Origin: Candidatus Hydrogenedentota bacterium
GTDB taxonomy: Bacteria > Hydrogenedentota > Hydrogenedentia > Hydrogenedentales > CAITNO01
Reading direction: 5' to 3'
Assembly (NCBI GenBank): GCA_022706235.1
Contig: JAKJCY010000013.1
Coordinates: 1 to 47,380 of the forward strand
Length of the DNA: 47,380 nucleotides
The notes under the pieces are model-generated. The model made no database searches and had not been told where the DNA came from. It saw only the letters and a list, made by a program, of their open reading frames with translations. Position 1 is the first letter of the stretch. Every line of letters starts with the position of its first letter. Shown in pieces: positions 8,759 to 17,433 of the stretch. The position numbers were made by a program, and so were the translations under genes.

Positions 8759-10252
8759 ATGACTATGAGCAACGCAGCCATACGATGCCGCATCGCGCCT
8801 TCGCCGTCAGGATTCCTGCATATCGGCACGGCGAAGACAGCCCTGTACAACTGGCTCTTCGCACGAAGCCAGGGCGGCACCTTTATTTTACGCTTGGAAG
8901 ACACCGATGCCGACCGCACGGAAGAACAGTACGTGGAGGCGATGTGCGAGGGTATCAAGTGGCTGGGCATTGACTGGGACGAAGGGCCGCAGTTCGGCGA
9001 TGAACCCGCCAAAGGCGCTTTCGGTCCTTACAGGCAGTCCGAACGCCGCCATTTGTACAGACAAGAAGCCGCGCGCCTGCTTGCCGAAGGAAAAGCGTAT
9101 AAGTGCTTTTGTTCCAAAGAAGAACTCGACGCCCAGCGCGATCTGGCAGCGCGTGAAAAACGCCCGCCGAGATATTCAGGCAAATGCAGGAACTTGACGC
9201 AGGAAGAAATCGCCGCCAAAGGGGATGCCCCGTATGCCATTCGTTTCCGCGTACCCGAAGGCGAAACCGTCGTGGATGATATTATCCAGGGCGCCGTACG
9301 GTTCAACAACAAAGAATACGACGATTTCATTATTGTCAAACCCAACGGCGATGCGGTGTTTCATCTTGCGGTAGTGGTGGATGACGGCCTGATGAAAATT
9401 TCACACGTAATTCGCGGAGATGACCATCTTACGAATGCGGGGCGACATGTGATGCTGTTTAATGCGCTAGGCTATCCGCTGCCCCAGTTCGCTCATACTC
9501 CGCTGGTTCATGACGAGCAGGGGAAGAAGTTCAGCAAACGCCTTCACGGCGCGAACATCCTCGACTGGCGTGCGGACGGCTACCTGCCCGAAACAATGAT
9601 TAATTATATCGCCCTTTTGGGCTGGACGTCCGAAGAAGAGGGCCGTGAGTTTTTTTCCCTGGACGACCTGAAGCGGCTTTTTACTCTGAAAAGGCTGACG
9701 AAATCCCCGGCTCGTTTTGACCGCAAGAAACTGGACTGGCTTAATGGTCAGCATATCCGGATGTTAACCCCGGAGCAGTTATGCGACCGCGTGCTTCCCA
9801 TCATGCAGGCCCATGGCCTTCAGGTGGCGGACCGCTCCAGGGAGTGGCTTGTTTCCATTGTGGCGATATGCCAGGAAAAAATACCGACACTGAATCATAT
9901 CATTCCCTTTACCGATTTTTTCTTCCGTCAAGTTACGGCGTATGACGAGAAAGGACGCCAGAAATATTTTCAGAAACCTGAATCGCGTTTTTGGCTGCAA
10001 ACGTCACTTTCCGCTCTCCAGTCAGCGGATACCTGGTGTCACGATGCTCTGAAAGCCTCCTATGAGCGCGCCGCCACGGATCACGACATCAAGATCGGCA
10101 TGCTGGTGAATACCACCCGACTGGCCCTTACCGGCAAAACCGTGGGCCCCGGGTTATACGAATTAACGGAATTACTGGGCCGGGACGAGGTCTTGGCCCG
10201 CATGAAAGATGCCTTGAATTTTGTGGAAACCTCAGGAGAATTTCCGACATGA
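8759..10252 (+). CDS. gltX: Glutamyl-tRNA synthetase
   Basis: The 497-residue class I synthetase attaches glutamate to tRNA(Glu). The HIGH-type motif is PSGFLHIGTAKTALYNWL near the N-terminus, and the KMSKS-type motif is KKFSKRLHG. A zinc-knuckle remnant with CFC and a later Cys (KCFCSKEE ... SGKCRNL) is seen, as in zinc-binding GluRS forms. The C-terminal anticodon-binding helical part is complete. An AAGGAA SD lies five bases before the ATG. Its stop overlaps the start of the ROK kinase gene, so the two are probably translated together. Confidence 0.96.
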   Translation: MTMSNAAIRCRIAPSPSGFLHIGTAKTALYNWLFARSQGGTFILRLEDTDADRTEEQYVEAMCEGIKWLGIDWDEGPQFGDEPAKGAFGPYRQSERRHLYRQEAARLLAEGKAYKCFCSKEELDAQRDLAAREKRPPRYSGKCRNLTQEEIAAKGDAPYAIRFRVPEGETVVDDIIQGAVRFNNKEYDDFIIVKPNGDAVFHLAVVVDDGLMKISHVIRGDDHLTNAGRHVMLFNALGYPLPQFAHTPLVHDEQGKKFSKRLHGANILDWRADGYLPETMINYIALLGWTSEEEGREFFSLDDLKRLFTLKRLTKSPARFDRKKLDWLNGQHIRMLTPEQLCDRVLPIMQAHGLQVADRSREWLVSIVAICQEKIPTLNHIIPFTDFFFRQVTAYDEKGRQKYFQKPESRFWLQTSLSALQSADTWCHDALKASYERAATDHDIKIGMLVNTTRLALTGKTVGPGLYELTELLGRDEVLARMKDALNFVETSGEFPT

Positions 10253-11223
10253 ACAAGGTCATTATCGGAGTGGATTTGGGCGGCACAAATATTAAAACCG
10301 CCATTGTTGGCGAAGACAAAAAGATTATCGCCAAAAGTTCCCAGCCGACGGGGGAGGATACCGGCCCGGAAGCCGTCATGAACCTCATGGCACAATGTAT
10401 TTCTGACTTGATACGTGACAATGGTCTGGAGATGTCCCAAGTGTTGGCGGCGGGATTTGGCGCACCCGGTCCCATGAATTGGCAGACCGGCATCGTATTC
10501 AGTCCGCCCAACTTAAAAGGGTGGAAAGATGTTCCCCTTGCTGAGGAGATGCAAAAACGTTTAGGCATACCATGTTACGTGGATAATGACGCCAATGTGG
10601 CCTGTTATGGCGAGTATTGGCTCGGTGCAGGACAGGGTGCGGATAGTATTGTCGTGTTTACACTCGGTACCGGCGTGGGAGGCGGAATTGTCGTTTTCGG
10701 AAAACTCTTGCGCGGCATTGACGGAACCGCTGCGGAACTGGGACATCTCACCGTTCAGCGGGACGGCCGTCTTTGCGGTTGTGGCGCCCGTGGATGCCTC
10801 GAAGCCTATGCGTCCGTAACCGGCATGATACGCACTGCGGAGGAAGGATGGGACAAAGCGGAAACCAAGTTAAAACAGATGTGCAAGGGAGATCCGAAGG
10901 CGCTGAGAGGCAAGTTAATTTATGACGCAGCAGTCGAAGGCGACGCTTATGCTTTACATGTGTTTCACGAGACGGCGGTCTGGCTTGGATTGGGCGCCGC
11001 AAGCATGATTAATGCGCTCAATCCGGAACGGTTAATCTTCTGCGGGGGCATGAGTAATGCAGGCGACCTGCTCTTTTCCACCGTCCGCGAAACCGTAATG
11101 GCAAACGCTTTTGAGGTACCCGCCAAAAGGTGCCAGATTTTACCCGCCGGGTTGGGAAATGATTCCGGTGTTATCGGTTGTGCGGGTTGCGCGCTTGACC
11201 GATATCTGCGGAAGGATGGTTAA
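10249..11223 (+). CDS. ROK-family sugar kinase (glucokinase-like)
   Basis: The 324-residue protein has the ASKHA phosphate loop GVDLGGTNIKTAIV at the N-terminus, the catalytic region CYVDNDANVACYGE, the adenosine-side GTGVGGGIV and the ROK zinc motif CGCGARGCLEAYAS. Members phosphorylate glucose, N-acetylmannosamine or other sugars; the ROK repressors have an added HTH, which is absent here, so it is an enzyme. Glucokinase is the best guess. Its ATG overlaps the gltX stop (ATGA at 10249-10252), and its SD (AGGAGA) lies inside gltX. It converges with the DUF6807-like gene, leaving only eight bases between stops. Confidence 0.92.
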   Translation: MNKVIIGVDLGGTNIKTAIVGEDKKIIAKSSQPTGEDTGPEAVMNLMAQCISDLIRDNGLEMSQVLAAGFGAPGPMNWQTGIVFSPPNLKGWKDVPLAEEMQKRLGIPCYVDNDANVACYGEYWLGAGQGADSIVVFTLGTGVGGGIVVFGKLLRGIDGTAAELGHLTVQRDGRLCGCGARGCLEAYASVTGMIRTAEEGWDKAETKLKQMCKGDPKALRGKLIYDAAVEGDAYALHVFHETAVWLGLGAASMINALNPERLIFCGGMSNAGDLLFSTVRETVMANAFEVPAKRCQILPAGLGNDSGVIGCAGCALDRYLRKDG

Positions 11224-11231
11224 TTCGGCAA

Positions 11232-12176
11232 TTATTGCGGTACAGATATGTTTTCCATTTCCGTCGCATAGCGGGTGAAGCACTCCCCGATGCCCGCGCT
11301 AACCGTGTCACCGGAGTGAACAGCGACAAGGTACCGCAACGTCACCGTTTCGCCTGCTTTGAGTTCCACATGAGAATCGTTTTGTGGCCAATACAGGGGA
11401 GTCGGAGAGAAGAAACCGTAGTCACGCGTGAACCACATGACGGGATACAGGGGGTTAGATGGATGCTGAAAGATGGCCAACCCCTCGGTAATTCCGTTTC
11501 GTTCGCCGTAAAAGTCGCACCAGGGAGATACCTTGCCGAATGTACCGTTTTCCCCTGTATCACCTTGAGCGTTAACCAGGGTACCACCCGATAGGACGCT
11601 TAGCTCCGGTACCATGCGCGCCGCGAAAAGGGAGTGATTGGTGCGGTCGATGCGCAAGTCTACAACCGGGGTGATCCTGATTTCGAACTCTATCAGTCGC
11701 AGCGTTTCAGACGGCGCGGAAATCTGGATTCGGCGCGAGTCGCGCGCTACCGGCGCCTCTCCCGGCTTACGCCATTCACACGCATTCTCCAGAACCACCC
11801 GAGCCCCTTCGGACTCCACAATGCGCAACGATGTGGAACAAATCTGACCCTTGTCCAGGGATTCCTGCCAGTAATTTCCCCCGTTCACACGGTCACATCC
11901 AAAAAACAAAGAATGATGGTGCGGATAGGGGTCACTAGACTCCGTCGTGACTGAAGCATCGCTCACGGGGCCATTCACTGGGAAAAAATATGGGTATTTC
12001 TGCGACGGAGCCGTTTTGTAACTGGTAAAGAGTTTGGCTCCTACATACACGTTGATGGCATTTTCGGATGCCACGGCGCTTACGCCTGGTGCCCCATACA
12101 AGTCTTGAGCCACAAGTGTTACCAAGGAAAGAGCCGATAACAATATCGACACGGTTCTGATGTATGGCGATGTCAT
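11232..12176 (-). CDS. Secreted DUF6807 (PmoA-like) family protein
   Basis: The 314-residue protein has a signal peptide (hydrophobic stretch ending near LYGA, about residue 29) and the family landmarks: DPYPHHHSLFFGCDRVNGGNYW, GTLVNAQGDTGENGTFGK, and GLAIFQHPSNPLYPVMWFTRDYGFF, each only partly quoted here in meaning. This family is common in Planctomycetes and Bacteroidetes beside sugar-degrading genes, and is named PmoA-like without a proven methane link. The reaction is unknown to me. An AAGGAAT SD supports the start. It is divergent from the sugar isomerase-like gene. Confidence 0.75.
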   Translation of the reverse strand: MTSPYIRTVSILLSALSLVTLVAQDLYGAPGVSAVASENAINVYVGAKLFTSYKTAPSQKYPYFFPVNGPVSDASVTTESSDPYPHHHSLFFGCDRVNGGNYWQESLDKGQICSTSLRIVESEGARVVLENACEWRKPGEAPVARDSRRIQISAPSETLRLIEFEIRITPVVDLRIDRTNHSLFAARMVPELSVLSGGTLVNAQGDTGENGTFGKVSPWCDFYGERNGITEGLAIFQHPSNPLYPVMWFTRDYGFFSPTPLYWPQNDSHVELKAGETVTLRYLVAVHSGDTVSAGIGECFTRYATEMENISVPQ

Positions 12177-12644
12177 GCGGTGTATTCCTTATTATGCAAG
12201 TATTGCTTGATTTGTATCAGGCTTGGATGCTATTTTGATTGATAAACAGTGCTCGAGGAGGCATAATCACACTCCTGCGGAGGCTAAGAACATTTAATAG
12301 TATGCGATTGCGCTTCCATGGGATAACCTTTGCTCGCACCGTGTAAGATATACTCAAGGATGCAGCGTCAAATTTCTCCTGTAACGTTGCGGGTTGGAAC
12401 AAATTAAAGTAAACGGCATTTCAGGTAACAAATAATTTTCCGGATCCATACGCTTACCGTGTAAACTTATTGTATATGCTTCGCACGGTTCTCCGCAATC
12501 TGTGCGGAAATGATTTGTTTACGCGGGTATACCGCTTTTATTCTTGTATTTGGTTCTCTATAAAATATCGAAAACGGGCGCCGTACTATCGTGACATGGT
12601 CGTACTCCCGAACCTGTCGCGAACTGTAGAAAGGAATGCCTCGC
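12177..12644. other. Intergenic region between divergent DUF6807-like and isomerase-like genes
   Basis: These 468 bases hold no gene I can support. The region is AT-richer than the genes on both sides and should contain the promoters of both. No clear hairpin, riboswitch or repeat was recognised. Confidence 0.5.
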
Positions 12645-13412
12645 ATGATGTCCTATCCCTATGCGTTACAGCTCTATTCCGTTCGTGATTACCTGGAGGA
12701 AAACACGGCGGAGGGCCTTGATCTTGTCAAGGAGGCAGGCTACAGTTATGTCGAAACTGCCGGAGATTATCATCTCACCGCCTTTAAACTGCGCAACCTG
12801 CTGGACGCCTCGGGACTTGTCCCTGTAGGCATGCATGTCTCTTATGAACAAGCGGTTTGCCACCCCGACCAGATTATTGAGCAAGCCCACACCCTGATGA
12901 CGCCCCACGTGGTCATTGCCTGGCTGGGTGCGGAAAGATGTCCGGATCGGGAGGCATGGCTTGAGGCGGCCGAATCGATGGACGATGCGGGCGCGCTTTT
13001 AGAAAAAGAAGGCTTGACCCTGTGCTACCATAACCATGCGCATGAGTTTAAACATTTTGGGGATGAAACTATCTTCGATCTTATTTTCAACAATAGCGAT
13101 CCGGACAACCTGAAAATAGAATTGGACATGGGTTGGGCATCGATAGCGAATGCAGACATTTATGCTATACTCAACCGCCACAGGAACCGCATCCCTTTGG
13201 TTCATGTGAAGGATTGCATTCTTCCGGATGCGGGAAAACCGGCCGTTATAACGGAACTGGGAAGAGGCATGCTGAACTGGCAATCTTTATTGCCTGCAGC
13301 CCGTGACGCCGGCACGCGGTGGTTCATCGTCGAACAGGACGATGCCGAAGTCAACACCATGGAAAGTGCCGGCGCAAATGCGCGTTTCATGCGCCATTTC
13401 AATCAACCATAA
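12645..13412 (+). CDS. Sugar phosphate isomerase/epimerase-like TIM-barrel protein
   Basis: The protein (255 residues from this start) belongs to the xylose isomerase-like/AP endonuclease 2 TIM-barrel family. It opens with YALQLYSVRDYLEEN and has the metal-site strands LCYHNHAHEFKHFG, IELDMGWASIAN, PLVHVKDC and WFIVEQDD, giving the usual Glu/His/Asp ligands of this fold. Such proteins isomerise or epimerise sugars, inositols or related ketoses. The start was set at 12645 because AAAGGA at 12629-12635 is nine bases from it; the in-frame ATG at 12636 would sit on the SD. No signal peptide, so cytoplasmic. It leads a run of plus-strand genes. Confidence 0.85.
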   Translation: MMSYPYALQLYSVRDYLEENTAEGLDLVKEAGYSYVETAGDYHLTAFKLRNLLDASGLVPVGMHVSYEQAVCHPDQIIEQAHTLMTPHVVIAWLGAERCPDREAWLEAAESMDDAGALLEKEGLTLCYHNHAHEFKHFGDETIFDLIFNNSDPDNLKIELDMGWASIANADIYAILNRHRNRIPLVHVKDCILPDAGKPAVITELGRGMLNWQSLLPAARDAGTRWFIVEQDDAEVNTMESAGANARFMRHFNQP

Positions 13413-13439
13413 GCTATACTAACCATTGACGGAGATAAG

Positions 13440-14363
13440 GTGACGGATAGACCCATGAACGCAGTCGCTATTTACAGGCATGGCAATTTTCCCTTGGTGG
13501 GTATTATCCTGTGTATTGTCTTGTCAGGATGCGTGCAGAGCGCCTTCCTGCGAGGAAAGGTGGAAGACATAAGCGGCGAAGAACTGCCGGGAGTGGTGGT
13601 GCGCGTTTCCGGAAGGGACTCGGAGGGCCTTTCCAATGCGAACGGACGCTATGCCTTTCGATCGGTATCCGGTGCGCTGGAGGTGGTCTTCCTGAAAACA
13701 GGCTATACCTCCGTCCATAAAGAGGTAAACGTACCCTCCCTGGGAATACTCGACGTGGATGATGTGCAACTATGGCCGTTACCGGCGGGAGAGGGCGTTT
13801 TTGCCTTTCAAAACAACCAATACACCCAGACCGACCATCCTCGCGTAAACCGGTACAGAATTGAAGACGGAGGCATAGCCTACGGCACGCCGGTAGACCC
13901 CGCTTTGGTCTTCGATTATGTAGACTCTGAAACAGTACCGGGGGTCAATCAACCGCATTTATATTCCCACAAATTGCCCGCATATGATGCCCGGTTACAC
14001 AAACTCCGTCAAGTCAAGGGAACGCTGGCACAGTCCGCCACGGATGAGAAAAAAAACAAGTCTAAAAAAGACGGTGCCTATAATGAGGAAGTTTGGATTC
14101 CTGAGGAGTCCATCCCCTTACTATCGCATCCCGTGGATGAACCGGAACACCTGCTGCTTGAACTGCGCCCGGTACGTTCCCTCGCTCCTGGGATTTACGC
14201 CATTCACTGGGGATCTCTGGAAGGCTATGAAGGGATTGACCACCGCGCGTTTTTGTTTGCCTTGCAGGAAAACACTCCTGAAGAAGATCCGGCTCCCGAG
14301 GGAGAACCGGAGGATCAAGGCCAGGATAACGCACAGGAAAATGACTCCAAGAAAAAGAAATGA
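13440..14363 (+). CDS. Lipoprotein with carboxypeptidase-regulatory-like domain
   Basis: The 307-residue protein begins at a GTG with GGAG five bases before it. A hydrophobic stretch ends in the lipobox LSGC (C31), so it is probably a lipoprotein. Residues 36-100 form a carboxypeptidase-regulatory-like (CarboxypepD_reg) beta-sandwich: LRGKVEDISGEELPGVVVRV, then NGRYAFRSVSGALEV and FLKTGYTSV. The rest is not recognised, and the tail is highly charged (acidic, ending in KKKK). The gene sits 27 bases after the isomerase-like gene and 77 before the MaoC-like gene, in the same direction. Function unknown; the domain suggests extracytoplasmic binding. Confidence 0.75.
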   Translation: MTDRPMNAVAIYRHGNFPLVGIILCIVLSGCVQSAFLRGKVEDISGEELPGVVVRVSGRDSEGLSNANGRYAFRSVSGALEVVFLKTGYTSVHKEVNVPSLGILDVDDVQLWPLPAGEGVFAFQNNQYTQTDHPRVNRYRIEDGGIAYGTPVDPALVFDYVDSETVPGVNQPHLYSHKLPAYDARLHKLRQVKGTLAQSATDEKKNKSKKDGAYNEEVWIPEESIPLLSHPVDEPEHLLLELRPVRSLAPGIYAIHWGSLEGYEGIDHRAFLFALQENTPEEDPAPEGEPEDQGQDNAQENDSKKKK

Positions 14364-14440
14364 CAACAACGGGACAACGCAATTGTTGTTCTGTGCCATG
14401 TGCCGTGTAGACGCCTGAAATGAAAAGGAGAACCTTAAAA

Positions 14441-15334
14441 ATGTCAACCACACTGGAATTCAAGGAAAAGCCATCCCTGTTGGGAGCCTATGTCAATATT
14501 TTTACCCCGGGCCGTACCAAATACGCCGGAATCGACAAGCTGCCCCGCACGGAGGCATTTTGGAATGGCGCCCGGGAAACACCCGAAAAAATTCAGTCCT
14601 ATCGTGAGGCCTGTGGATTTGGAAATGACGGACAATTACCAATACTGTATCCTCATATCTTCACCTCTGCCATGCACATCCATGCCCTTGCCGCCAAATC
14701 TTTCCCCCTCTCCGCACTGGGTGCAGTGCACTCCCGTAACCATATCCTGCAGCGAAGACCAATTTCCGAAAGCGAACCGGTGGACTTGAAGTGCTCTTTT
14801 GGCCAAGCGCGGGTGCTCAAGGCCGGGTTGGAAGTGGATGTTGTAACCAGGGTGCTTGCTGCCGGTGAGTGCGTGTGGGAAAGTATCAGTTCTTATTTGT
14901 TCAGAGGCAACCACTATGGTGAATTAGGCACGCCCCATCCCTCGGGAATCTTCGAGGAACTGGGCGAACCCACCATCGCGGCCCAGTGGCATGTGCCCCC
15001 CGATATGGGCCGCCGCTATGCACGTATTACCGGAGACTACAACCCGATCCACATATCGCGCATTCTCGCCAAGGCTTTCGGGTTCAAGCGCGATATCATT
15101 CACGGAATGTGGTCGCTTGCCAAATGTCTTGCCCATCTACAGGAATTGAATTATGAGCAAGGGTTGCGGCTTGACGTCGCCTTCAAGGGCCCCGTATTCA
15201 TGGACAGCGACTCTTCTATGAAAGGTCACGAAATTGCCGGGGGCTTCCGCTTTGACCTGTATTGCGGTAAAAATCCACGCCCATCCATTGTAGCCACCAT
15301 TCAGGCGGTCGACAAGACAGTAACGTTGGTGTAG
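14441..15334 (+). CDS. MaoC-like acyl dehydratase (hot-dog fold)
   Basis: The 297-residue protein carries the hydratase-2 signature in its second half: RRYARITGDYNPIHISRILA followed by KAFGFKRDIIHGMWSLAK, with the catalytic Asp/His pair (DYNPIH). The first half looks like a second, degenerate hot-dog domain, as in double hot-dog MaoC enzymes. Such enzymes hydrate trans-2-enoyl-thioesters or related substrates. The start was set at 14441 since AAGGAG at 14425-14430 fits it; an upstream in-frame ATG at 14420 overlaps that SD. The next gene, 72 bases on, encodes an AOX-like di-iron protein. Confidence 0.85.
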   Translation: MSTTLEFKEKPSLLGAYVNIFTPGRTKYAGIDKLPRTEAFWNGARETPEKIQSYREACGFGNDGQLPILYPHIFTSAMHIHALAAKSFPLSALGAVHSRNHILQRRPISESEPVDLKCSFGQARVLKAGLEVDVVTRVLAAGECVWESISSYLFRGNHYGELGTPHPSGIFEELGEPTIAAQWHVPPDMGRRYARITGDYNPIHISRILAKAFGFKRDIIHGMWSLAKCLAHLQELNYEQGLRLDVAFKGPVFMDSDSSMKGHEIAGGFRFDLYCGKNPRPSIVATIQAVDKTVTLV

Positions 15335-15406
15335 TACCTGGTCCAGTTAGCAGGCGGGCCGGCCACAAAGCGGATTCGTTACCGGCCGTAATGAAGGGAA
15401 AATACT

Positions 15407-16105
15407 ATGGCACAATTCGAATATACGATGGGAAAAGACGTGGACCTCCGGGCGGAATGGGAAAAGACGCTGGACGACCCGGGTCTGCGCTCCAACGGCA
15501 TATTAAGAACCATGTACGCGGCTATGGATTTAATTTATGGAAAAAATCGCGAGTTGGAAAAGTTTATGGTGATTGAACTCCTGGCTCGCTATCCCTATTG
15601 GGCGTGGGAAACAGGTTCCTATCTGCGCCTTTCTCGTCAATATACAAAGACACGTTTCCCGGATAAAGTGGATTCGGACCTGGCCTGGCATCACATTGAA
15701 ATGGGGCGCCGTTCACAGGACAACGAGCAATGGCACTTGTTTATCCTGGACGAATTAATGCGCCAACGGGGCATCAAACGCAAGTTCATCAAGCATTTCC
15801 TGTTGCCGCGCCTGCTGGCCTGGTCCTATTATTACCTTACCCGCCTGATGTACCGGATCAAGCCGGAATTATCGTTTGACATGAATGCCCGCTTTGAAAG
15901 CCACGCTGAGCACGAATATGCCAAAGCGGTTGTGGATCATCCGCAATGGGAAGAAGAGAAAATTGATTCCTCCTATTTCGAATTCTATCCCCGTATGGAC
16001 ACCATGGCCGACCTGTTCCGGCGTATCAGTCTGGATGAGCGTGACCACAAGCATGAATCCTGGGAGGAATACGAGCGGATAACTGGCCGCGCATTTACTC
16101 CCTGA
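15407..16105 (+). CDS. Alternative-oxidase-like di-iron carboxylate protein
   Basis: I read this 232-residue protein as a relative of the alternative oxidase (AOX) group. All six ligand positions can be matched: E57 (VIELLARYP), E107 and H110 (DNEQWHLF), E164 (RFESHAEHEY) and E211 with H214 (LDERDHKH). The spacing follows the four-helix di-iron bundle of AOX, and a hydrophobic helix (residues 131-149, FLLPRLLAWSYYYLTRLMY) could sit on one face of the membrane. AOX oxidises quinol with oxygen; related proteins hydroxylate quinones. Neither is proven here, and the pairing with a MaoC-like gene is not the usual AOX setting. The start has AAGGGA just upstream. Confidence 0.65.
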   Translation: MAQFEYTMGKDVDLRAEWEKTLDDPGLRSNGILRTMYAAMDLIYGKNRELEKFMVIELLARYPYWAWETGSYLRLSRQYTKTRFPDKVDSDLAWHHIEMGRRSQDNEQWHLFILDELMRQRGIKRKFIKHFLLPRLLAWSYYYLTRLMYRIKPELSFDMNARFESHAEHEYAKAVVDHPQWEEEKIDSSYFEFYPRMDTMADLFRRISLDERDHKHESWEEYERITGRAFTP

Positions 16106-16202
16106 TAGTCCCGATGACAGCATCAAGCGGCGCATTTATTGTCGCCGATACGAGTACCGTCCTGTTTTTTACATGTTTTCCCTTCTCTACAGGGAGTAAA
16201 GG

Positions 16203-17219
16203 ATGGACGCCATGCGTAGAAGAACGTTTATTTCCCTTGGGGGAGCGGGGCTGGTTGCCGCCGCCGAGGCCTCAGACAGTGCCAATTCCAGCCAAAGTAA
16301 CCCTGAAGGCACAAGCAGCTCTATAAAAAATGTCGCCATCATTACCCTGGTGCAGTTGCAAAGCGAGGGGAAAAATACCGCACCGGTGGACCGTATGCCC
16401 TCATTTTTCGAACAAGCCGCCGGTTTGGGCGCGGACCTTGTTGTATTTCCCGAATACGTGCTTGGCGATACCATTGACACAGGACATGAGAACGCCCGTC
16501 GTTTTTTTGATCTGGCGCGGACCTATCACATCAATGCCATTACCGGTTGTGTAGAAGCCTTCGGCGAAAAGTATGCCACCTCGGCCTGGGTCGTCAATCG
16601 CGACGGCATCCTGCTGGGGCGTTACTTGAAATGCCATCCGGCCGCCGGGCCGGCGCCGCACTGGTGGCCGCCCATCGAAGGCCATGATCGCGAAGCGCGC
16701 GGCATTCTTGGAAACCAATTCAAAGTGTTTCATCTCGATTTTGGGCCCATCGGTATTCTTCAATGTTACGATGGTTACTTTCCCGAGGCCTGGGGATGCA
16801 CTTCCTACAGCGGAGCGGAAATTATTCTGTGGATTAACGGCCGTCAAGGCATGGTGGAAGATTCCCACTGTATCTGCGCCGCCCAATCCTATGGCTGCGT
16901 GGTAGGCGCCAATATTACGGATGGTTGCAACACCGGTTTTGCCGGTTCCAATTGCATCACGCCGCTGGACTACACGGAAGGCAGGGAAGAGGCGCGCCTG
17001 TATCCCCGGATCAAGCAGCGGGGCGATGCTGCCGTAACAGCGTCCATAGACCTTGGTATGCTGCGTACCCGGCGCAAACACCTGCGCACCATGCACCAGC
17101 GCCGCCCCGAACTCTACGGCTTGCTTACCCAAGATATCAAGATGTGGCAGGATTATCCGGACATTCCCTGGGAATATCCCGAATGCGCGGACCTGGTCAA
17201 CCGTTCGCAGTTAACTTGA
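16203..17219 (+). CDS. Carbon-nitrogen hydrolase (nitrilase superfamily) with Tat signal
   Basis: The 338-residue protein has the nitrilase-fold catalytic triad E84 (FPEYVLGD), K143 (GRYLKCHP) and C188 (ILQCYDGYFPEAW). These enzymes cleave nitriles, amides or N-carbamoyl compounds. The N-terminus has a twin-arginine motif RRRTFISLGGAGL, followed by a small-residue stretch, which predicts export by the Tat path; most family members are cytoplasmic. The gene is in line with the AOX-like gene (97 bases upstream) but has its own SD-like AGGGAG. The substrate is not known. Confidence 0.85.
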   Translation: MDAMRRRTFISLGGAGLVAAAEASDSANSSQSNPEGTSSSIKNVAIITLVQLQSEGKNTAPVDRMPSFFEQAAGLGADLVVFPEYVLGDTIDTGHENARRFFDLARTYHINAITGCVEAFGEKYATSAWVVNRDGILLGRYLKCHPAAGPAPHWWPPIEGHDREARGILGNQFKVFHLDFGPIGILQCYDGYFPEAWGCTSYSGAEIILWINGRQGMVEDSHCICAAQSYGCVVGANITDGCNTGFAGSNCITPLDYTEGREEARLYPRIKQRGDAAVTASIDLGMLRTRRKHLRTMHQRRPELYGLLTQDIKMWQDYPDIPWEYPECADLVNRSQLT

Positions 17220-17433
17220 AAAAGGAATTATTTCCAGCAGTCATTCCACACTCTCTTACCTTTTGGACCCTATCCTGCCTATATGCCATTGAATCAACGA
17301 TGATTCTGCCGGCAATGCGAGCCTCGCCTTTTCTGTCTATCGCGATTTTGTGTGAACATTACTTGCACAGACGCCATGCGGTACGTGTAAGATGACAGGC
17401 TGTGGTCCAATTCAACCCAAGGAAAGGTTTATC

